A stretch of 11,415 nucleotides of DNA from an uncultured Terriglobus sp. (GTDB lineage Bacteria > Acidobacteriota > Terriglobia > Terriglobales > Acidobacteriaceae). The notes beneath the pieces were generated by a model that was not told where the DNA came from, did not search any database, and saw only the letters and a list, made by a program, of their open reading frames with translations. The DNA lies in NCBI GenBank assembly GCA_937859825.1, contig CALMAP010000316.1:1-11415 (forward strand), written 5' to 3'. Position 1 is the first letter of the stretch, and the number at the start of each line of letters is the position of its first letter. Below, in pieces: positions 6,679-11,415 of the stretch. The translations under genes were made by a program, and so were the position numbers.

Positions 6679-7440
6679 ATGGCAGCCCGTGAAACAGCAA
6701 GCATGACGAACCCACCCGCCACTATCCGATTGGAACGCAAGCATCCGCTGGCAATACGCTGGATGCATTGGGTCAACTTCCCCGTCCTTTTCGTGATGAT
6801 CTGGAGCGGTCTGCTCATCTACTGGAACGATTCGGACAACGCCTACAAGCACCCGCACCAGGTGTACCGGGTTGGGCTGGGCAAAATTACGCTCCTGCGC
6901 TTCTTTCCGGATTGGTTCTACAAGGTACTCCACGTCCCTTTTCACGTAACGCAGTGGTTTAGCACCCACTTCTTCTTTATGTGTATCTTCGCGCTCAACG
7001 GCCTAGCGTGGGTGCTGTATACGGCCATTTCAGGTGAGTGGCGCTTCCTGCTTCCGCAGCGCCGCAGCCTGCGCGATGCCGTCCAGGTAACGCTGGTGGA
7101 CCTGCACTTGCGCAAAGGGCTGCCGGAGCAGACGAAGTACAACGGCGCGCAGCGCATTGCCTACACCTCGTGCATCGTGATGGGCGCGCTCATGCTGCTT
7201 ACAGGACTGGCGATCTACAAGCCGACGCAGATGCACTGGCTTACTTCGGCCATGGGTGGGTACGAGATGGCCCGCTGGCTTCACTTTTGGACGACGATGG
7301 CCTTTCTCGCCTTCTTCGTCGTACACGTGGCGCAGGTCGTGCTCGCTGGATGGAATAACTTTCGGTCGATGGTCAGCGGATATGAGGTGCAAAGAACCGA
7401 TGCGCCCTCGATCGAGGCAGAACGCAGGAGGCATGTATGA
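6679..7440 (+). CDS. Membrane cytochrome b (b561 / Ni-hydrogenase cytochrome b type) partner of a molybdoenzyme
   Basis: A 253-residue integral membrane protein with four predicted spans at about 31-48, 93-117, 158-180 and 203-226. Histidines expected to hold two b hemes are H30 (in R-W-M-H-W), H97 (in W-F-S-T-H), and the pair H202 and H216, fourteen residues apart in the last span. This matches the bacterial cytochrome b561/Ni-hydrogenase b-subunit family, which passes electrons between quinones and a periplasmic enzyme. The stop overlaps the start of the downstream molybdoenzyme by ATGA, so the two are almost certainly one complex or pathway. The chosen ATG directly follows an in-frame TGA and has only a weak ribosome-binding site. 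An ATG at 6703 (protein starting M-T-N-P) is an equally possible start and would keep the whole membrane domain. The family is clear; the physiological electron direction is not. Confidence 0.85.
   Translation: MAARETASMTNPPATIRLERKHPLAIRWMHWVNFPVLFVMIWSGLLIYWNDSDNAYKHPHQVYRVGLGKITLLRFFPDWFYKVLHVPFHVTQWFSTHFFFMCIFALNGLAWVLYTAISGEWRFLLPQRRSLRDAVQVTLVDLHLRKGLPEQTKYNGAQRIAYTSCIVMGALMLLTGLAIYKPTQMHWLTSAMGGYEMARWLHFWTTMAFLAFFVVHVAQVVLAGWNNFRSMVSGYEVQRTDAPSIEAERRRHV
7426..7431 (+). promoter_or_regulatory. Strong ribosome-binding site of the molybdoenzyme gene
   Basis: AGGAGG lies five bases before the ATG at 7437, within the end of the cytochrome gene. It fixes the start that overlaps the cytochrome stop codon. 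Confidence 0.7.
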
Positions 7441-8474
7441 GTCACGATGCGCGCGATGCTGAAGAAGAAAGTACTGCCGTAAAGTCACAGGCTGACGAAA
7501 CCGTGCTTGCGAAGTCCAGGAAGCATACGCGCCGTTCGTTTGCAGCAGCGGGTGTGGCGGCAGCGGCTGGATATGGCTTCTACCGGTGGCTCGATCGGGG
7601 CCCACAGGCTGACATGCTGCCGAAGCTGCTGGACCGCACCTATGACTTCAATGCCGGGGTGTCGCACGCGGTCTTCGGCGAACGCGCGCTTGCGCCCACC
7701 TACCCGCAAAGCCGCGCCGAGGTGCTGCGGGTAAACGGCGTGTACGGTCTGAAGAAGGTCCTCACGCCCGAGAGTTACCGCCTGCAGGTGGTAGGAGCGC
7801 GTGACGCGGAACGGCACCCGCGCTTCGTCCGCGACGTGACGGCATGGGAGTACCGGTATGAGGGGAACAGTGGCGAAGATGCAGGCCACGACACCAAGGT
7901 AGATCCAGCGAAACAGACGTCGAGCAAGATGCCACCCCAGTTTGCGCAGGCTTTCGAGCGGCTCAAGGAAACCCAGGGAGGCCGCCCTCCGCGAGGCAAC
8001 GAAGAGGCAGGGGAGAGCGACTCCACGCTCGACCCGGGAACGCCCGGCCTTCTGCTCACGCTCGACGACTTCGTCCCGAAGCTGGCGAGACACGAACTAG
8101 TAACGCAGTTCAAGTGCATTGAGGGCTGGAGCCAGGTGGTGCACTGGGCAGGCGTGCGCATGGCCGACTTTCTCGACCTCTACCCGCCCGCGCCCATCGA
8201 TGGCAGGGAGCCGCGCTACGTCTACATGGAAACACCCGACGGGGACTACTACGTGGGCTACGACATGCACGTATGCCGCCACCCGCAAACACTGCTGGTA
8301 ACAGAAATGATGGGCGCGCCGCTCACGCAGAACCACGGCGCTCCGCTCCGCGTCCACATGCCCACGAAATACGGCTACAAGCAGATCAAGCGCATCGGGC
8401 TGATCGCCTACACTGACGAGAAGCCGGATGACTACTGGACCAAACTCGGCTACGACTGGTACGCGGGGTTGTAG
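7437..8474 (+). CDS. Tat-exported molybdopterin-dependent oxidoreductase (sulfite oxidase family)
   Basis: A 345-residue periplasmic enzyme with the oxidoreductase molybdopterin-binding domain (SUOX fold). The N-terminus has a twin-arginine motif (T-R32-R33-S-F) and an Ala-rich hydrophobic stretch to about residue 48. No clear signal-peptidase site follows, so it could stay anchored in the membrane. The molybdenum-ligand cysteine is C227 in F-K-C-I-E-G-W-S. Other family marks are the Y-V-x-M-E-T-P-D-G-D-Y-Y-V-G-Y segment and N-H-G-A-P-L-R followed by K-Y-G-Y-K-x-I-K near the C-terminus. Residues about 141-204 are a polar, Gly/Asp/Glu/Lys-rich insertion just before the L-L-T-L-D-D-F strand, where relatives are usually compact. 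There is no dimerisation domain of the eukaryotic sulfite oxidase type. With the overlapping cytochrome b it resembles MsrP/MsrQ-like pairs in logic, but the cytochrome is of another family. The substrate (sulfite, a sulfoxide or another small molecule) cannot be told from sequence. Confidence 0.88.
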   Translation: MSHDARDAEEESTAVKSQADETVLAKSRKHTRRSFAAAGVAAAAGYGFYRWLDRGPQADMLPKLLDRTYDFNAGVSHAVFGERALAPTYPQSRAEVLRVNGVYGLKKVLTPESYRLQVVGARDAERHPRFVRDVTAWEYRYEGNSGEDAGHDTKVDPAKQTSSKMPPQFAQAFERLKETQGGRPPRGNEEAGESDSTLDPGTPGLLLTLDDFVPKLARHELVTQFKCIEGWSQVVHWAGVRMADFLDLYPPAPIDGREPRYVYMETPDGDYYVGYDMHVCRHPQTLLVTEMMGAPLTQNHGAPLRVHMPTKYGYKQIKRIGLIAYTDEKPDDYWTKLGYDWYAGL

Positions 8475-8483
8475 CCTCGTGCT

Positions 8484-9329
8484 TCAAAGCAGCATCAGCG
8501 CGTCTTCTCTGCTGGAGTAGAGCGTGGAGTGAAACGGTACGTCGGCCCGCAACAGGTGAGGCGCGACCGGCAGCGTTTGCAGTAATCTGCGCGTGGCGGG
8601 ATGAACGTCCTGCGAACCGGCGTCTGAAAGAGCGACGCGGTCAACCAGGCTGCCACTGTTCATCACCAGCATGTTCTCGCAGAGCTGGAAGACCGTGATC
8701 AGGTCGTGCGAGACGTACAGCAGGGTCATCTCCTCTTCGAGGCTGATCTCGCGCAGAAGGTCGACGACCTCGCGCTGCGTGCACACGTCCAGCGCGCTGG
8801 TCGGCTCGTCGGCAATCAGCAGAGACGGGCGATGCAACAAGGCAAGGGCGATCATCACGCGCTGTGCCTGTCCGATGCTGATTTCCGCCGGTTTGCGCTT
8901 CAGGAAGGCGGGGTCGGTGGGCAGTTCGACGCGGTCCAGCAATTGCATCATGCGCGGCTGCAGGCCCTTGCTGTCTGAGTCGTGCGCGCGCCAGAGCTCC
9001 TTGAAGTGCGTGCCCAGGCTGAGTGCCGGATTCAATGCCGCGGCCGGGCTTTGCGGTACCAATGCGACCTCTTTGCCGCGCAGTTCGCGCAGTTCGCGCT
9101 CGCTGCAGCGCATCAGGTCTTTGCCGCGCAGCAGCACGTGCCCGCGCGCCCAGCCCTTGCGCCAGGGCATCATGCCGAGCAGTGCCAGCACAAGCGTGCT
9201 CTTGCCCGCACCACTGGTGCCCACCACGCCGGTGCGGTCGCCGCGGTCCATGAAGAAGCGCACATCGTGCAGGGTGGTTCTGTCGCCGTACCCGGCGGAG
9301 ATTTTCACGTCGAGCAGCGGGCCCATCAT
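8484..9329 (-). CDS. Peptide-type ABC transporter ATP-binding protein
   Basis: A 281-residue cytoplasmic ATPase of the oligopeptide/dipeptide/nickel (Dpp/Opp) importer class. Walker A is G37-T-S-G-A-G-K-S-T45. The Q-loop is P-Q93-S-P-A-A-A-L-N-P, close to the Q-x-P-x-x-x-L-N-P typical of DppD/OppD. The signature is I150-S-I-G-Q154, where LSGGQ would be usual. Walker B is L-L-I-A-D174-E-P, the D-loop is S-A-L-D and the switch histidine is H208. The C-terminal 60 residues are short compared with DppD (about 320-330 residues), and the oligopeptide C-terminal region is hardly recognisable. The ATG overlaps the stop of the binding-protein gene (ATGA). The gene is last in its operon and ends nine bases from the convergent molybdoenzyme gene, with no terminator seen between them. 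Specificity is not readable; peptide import is the default for the family. Confidence 0.88.
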   Translation of the reverse strand: MMGPLLDVKISAGYGDRTTLHDVRFFMDRGDRTGVVGTSGAGKSTLVLALLGMMPWRKGWARGHVLLRGKDLMRCSERELRELRGKEVALVPQSPAAALNPALSLGTHFKELWRAHDSDSKGLQPRMMQLLDRVELPTDPAFLKRKPAEISIGQAQRVMIALALLHRPSLLIADEPTSALDVCTQREVVDLLREISLEEEMTLLYVSHDLITVFQLCENMLVMNSGSLVDRVALSDAGSQDVHPATRRLLQTLPVAPHLLRADVPFHSTLYSSREDALMLL

Positions 9330-10963
9330 CGCGCACCCGCCTTGTTTGTCCGCATGGTATCGATCGCGGAGGCGACGCCCGGCTGCAGCGCGGTAAGCTG
9401 CGCACCCTGCACCGAATCGGCAACCGCGTAGAGCAGGTTCGGGTGCACCAGGTAAAGGAACGGCTGTTGTTCTGCAACAATCTGTTGCAGGCGGTCGATG
9501 GAGCGCTTGCGCTCGGCAAATGCCGATGCCGTTGCCTGCTTCTCCATCAACTGGTCGATCTCAGCCTCCCACGCGGTCGCGGGAGTCTTCTGCGATGGGT
9601 TCCACTGATGGTTCGGCGAACTGCTCAACCACACGTTCATCATCGCGTTCGGGTCGGGGGCGACGTTGGTCAGCTCGAGCAGCGCGGCTTCGTAGTTCTG
9701 CGAATGCATAAGCCGTTCAATCAGCGCGGGAAAGTCCAGCTTCACCACCGATACCTGCATGCCCAGCGCGGAAAGGTCCTGCGCGATGAGCGTGGCCATG
9801 CGCTCGCGCGCCGCATTGCCCGCGTTCGTCAGCAGCGAGAAGCGAACGGGATTTCCCGAACCGTCTACCAGTTGCTTGCCGTCCATGCGAAAGCCCGCCT
9901 GCTTCAGCAAGGCCTGCGCACGCGGCACGTCGATCGCGCCGGCGGCAGGCTGCGGGCTGTACCAGGGCCGGTTGGCTGGAGAGATGAAGCCCGACGCCGG
10001 AGTGGCATGACCCTTGTAGGCGATGCGGGCCAGGTCGGCGCGGCGAATGGCAAGCGAGACCGCCTGCCGGAATGCCTGGTTGGTGAACCATGCCTTTTCA
10101 TACGCGGCGAGCGGCGAAGCCGGCGACTGGTTGAACCACATCTGCTCGGTATTGAGCGATGGGCCAAAATCCTTCAGGCCGTGCGAGATGCGGGCCATGT
10201 CGTCGAAGTCGTTCGGCGCGATGTTGTCGATCAACTGGTACTGGCCCTGTGCATAGCGCGCACGCTCGATCTCGCGATTACTCACCACGTCGAGGCGTAG
10301 CGTGTTCAGGTAGGGCAGGGCGCGGCCTGCGGCATCGCGCTTCCAGTAGTTCGCATTCCTTTGCAGCAGCACGTACTCGCCGGGCTTGCTGCCCGCAACG
10401 CGGAACGGTCCCGCGGTTACGGTGCTATCTCCTGGATGCGCCGCCGGTTCGATGGCGATCTCATCGAATATCTTCGTCACCGCGACCAGCCGCTTCGGCA
10501 GGTGGACGCGCACGGTGAGCGGGTCCGGTGCTTCAACCGCTACGGCCTTTGCATCCAGAAACTCCTCTGCCGCGGGCGCTTCGGTCTTCGGGTCGAGCGT
10601 CCGCCTCAGCGTCGCTATCACATCGCGCGAGGTGAGCGGGGAACCGTCTGAGAAGCGCAGGCCCTTCCGCAGATGGAAGGTTATGAGCTTGCCGTCGGGC
10701 GAAATCTCATAACGTTCCGCCAATGCGGGCTCCGGCTGCTGCGTCTGCCGGTTCACGCGCACAAGCACGCCGCCCGTAAGATAGCGCACCGTCTCGCTGG
10801 ACTGGTCATCGACCTTTGCGGGGTCCATCGTGCGCGGCTCGGAGTGCAGCGCCCACGCAAGATCGGCGGCAGGCGTCTGCGCGTGCACGGCTGGGCAAAC
10901 CAGCGCGGCGAGCGCCAGCGGCGCGATCCACAGCAGGGCTTTCATCATCGGGCAGCGGTTCAT
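9326..10963 (-). CDS. ABC transporter substrate-binding protein, family 5 (SBP_bac_5)
   Basis: A 545-residue periplasmic binding protein of the peptide/nickel family, which captures a ligand and delivers it to the permease. The N-terminus is a signal peptide with cleavage likely after V-H-A28. Family marks are the early E-P-x-T-M-D-P-A motif, the segment P-A-L-A-E-R-Y-E-I-S-P-D-G with T-F-H-L-R-K-G-L-R-F-S-D-G-S-P-L-T, and the later N-x-x-Y-W-K-R region. Its length is normal for the family. The start has an excellent ribosome-binding site, and two later in-frame ATGs would shorten the signal peptide. The gene begins two bases after the permease stop and overlaps the ATPase start, so the three are an operon. 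Family members bind peptides, nickel complexes, opines or sugars; the ligand here is not determined. Confidence 0.9.
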   Translation of the reverse strand: MNRCPMMKALLWIAPLALAALVCPAVHAQTPAADLAWALHSEPRTMDPAKVDDQSSETVRYLTGGVLVRVNRQTQQPEPALAERYEISPDGKLITFHLRKGLRFSDGSPLTSRDVIATLRRTLDPKTEAPAAEEFLDAKAVAVEAPDPLTVRVHLPKRLVAVTKIFDEIAIEPAAHPGDSTVTAGPFRVAGSKPGEYVLLQRNANYWKRDAAGRALPYLNTLRLDVVSNREIERARYAQGQYQLIDNIAPNDFDDMARISHGLKDFGPSLNTEQMWFNQSPASPLAAYEKAWFTNQAFRQAVSLAIRRADLARIAYKGHATPASGFISPANRPWYSPQPAAGAIDVPRAQALLKQAGFRMDGKQLVDGSGNPVRFSLLTNAGNAARERMATLIAQDLSALGMQVSVVKLDFPALIERLMHSQNYEAALLELTNVAPDPNAMMNVWLSSSPNHQWNPSQKTPATAWEAEIDQLMEKQATASAFAERKRSIDRLQQIVAEQQPFLYLVHPNLLYAVADSVQGAQLTALQPGVASAIDTMRTNKAGAR

Positions 10964-10965
10964 CT

Positions 10966-11415
10966 TCAGTCCTCCAGACTCAACACTTCAAAACAAAGCA
11001 GTACGGCAAGCAGCAAACCCATCGGCAGGTAACCCCCCGGGGACGTAACCGCCGCGGCGGTGCCAAGGTCTTTCAACAGCGTTCCCCACGAGACCAGCGG
11101 GTCGCCCATGCCGAAGCCAATGGCGCCCAGGTCGGCTTCGCCCAGGATGCAGGCAGGCACGCAGACGAGAAACTGCGCAAGGTACAACGGGCGAAGGTGC
11201 GGCACGATGTAGCGCATTGCCATGCGCGCCGTAGACACGCCGGAAATGCGCGCGTACATCAGCCATTCCGCATCGCGCATGGCGGCAAGCCGCGCACATA
11301 CGCCGCGCACATACACAGGCCATCCCAGCACCGCGAGCAGCAGCAGTGTGACTCCGGCGCATGCGGTTGCGGACAGATTCAGCGGCAGCGCGGCACGCAG
11401 AAGCATCAGCAGAAA
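10966..11415 (-). CDS. ABC transporter permease (DppC/BPD_transp_1 type), 5' end beyond the window
   Basis: The last 149 or so residues of an inner-membrane permease; the frame stays open to the window edge, so the N-terminal part is missing. The visible part has a membrane span in the L-L-L-L-A-V-L-G-W region and then the cytoplasmic EAA-type loop that contacts the ATPase, seen as A-R-I-S-G-V-S-T-A-R-M followed by Y-I-V-P-H. Further on are the E-A-D-L-G-A-I-G-F-G-M-G segment and W-G-T-L-L typical of DppC/OppC-like proteins (E-x-x-L-S-F-L-G-x-G and W-G-x-M-L), and a last span ending close to the C-terminus in S-L-E-D. The ATG at 11404-11406 is an internal methionine, not a start. The second permease and the promoter are expected outside the window. 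Confidence 0.85.
   Translation of the reverse strand, partial: FLLMLLRAALPLNLSATACAGVTLLLLAVLGWPVYVRGVCARLAAMRDAEWLMYARISGVSTARMAMRYIVPHLRPLYLAQFLVCVPACILGEADLGAIGFGMGDPLVSWGTLLKDLGTAAAVTSPGGYLPMGLLLAVLLCFEVLSLED
10971..10975 (-). promoter_or_regulatory. Ribosome-binding site of the substrate-binding protein gene
   Basis: GGAGG on the minus strand lies seven bases before the ATG at 10963, inside the end of the permease gene. It favours this ATG over those ending at 10948 and 10945. Confidence 0.65.

Noticed and set aside
8475..8500. Small hairpin GCTT-C-AAAGC between the convergent molybdoenzyme and ATPase genes as a terminator
   Set aside because: The stem is only 4 bases and no T-tract follows on either strand.

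Overview
The window is high-GC, densely coded bacterial DNA with five transcription blocks. The gene repertoire points to an acidobacterium of the Terriglobales type: a long secreted chain of carboxypeptidase-regulatory-like repeats, and a cytoplasmic HTH domain joined through one membrane span to periplasmic TPRs. This assignment is an inference from gene content; there is no rRNA or other marker gene.

Layout. (1) Positions 1-4908, plus strand: a tightly coupled three-gene operon. It holds the 3' part of a giant beta-sandwich repeat protein, a secreted thioredoxin-like protein with a CAPC active site, and a secreted protein of three fused DsbA-like domains. Both junctions are 4-base stop/start overlaps. 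An intrinsic-terminator-like hairpin follows at 4927-4950, inside the 3' end of the next, convergent gene. (2) 4897-6438, minus strand: a HTH / membrane / TPR regulator. (3) 6439-6678: a 240-base divergent intergenic region with a perfect TATAAT on the minus strand and two inverted repeats. (4) 6679-8474, plus strand: a b-type cytochrome and a Tat-exported sulfite-oxidase-family molybdoenzyme, again overlapping by ATGA. Together they look like a membrane-tethered periplasmic redox enzyme linked to the quinone pool. (5) 8484-11415, minus strand: the end of a peptide-type ABC importer operon, in the order permease (cut by the window edge), substrate-binding protein, ATPase.

How the genes may work together. 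The first operon reads as a surface or secreted repeat protein made together with two periplasmic thiol-disulfide proteins. The visible part of the repeat protein has only two cysteines, 15 residues apart in one repeat, so it is a plausible substrate for its neighbours. The triple-DsbA protein has one intact CPYC domain, one half-site domain (CPFS) and one domain with both cysteines lost (SPLA). This is the most unusual thing in the window. The regulator is divergent from the cytochrome/molybdoenzyme pair and may control it.

The open frame of the first gene is preceded by an in-frame TAA at 12-14, in what looks like the middle of a repeat. The gene is therefore either interrupted or carries a sequence error, with its true 5' end outside the window. 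No RNA genes, insertion sequences, CRISPR arrays or origins were seen.
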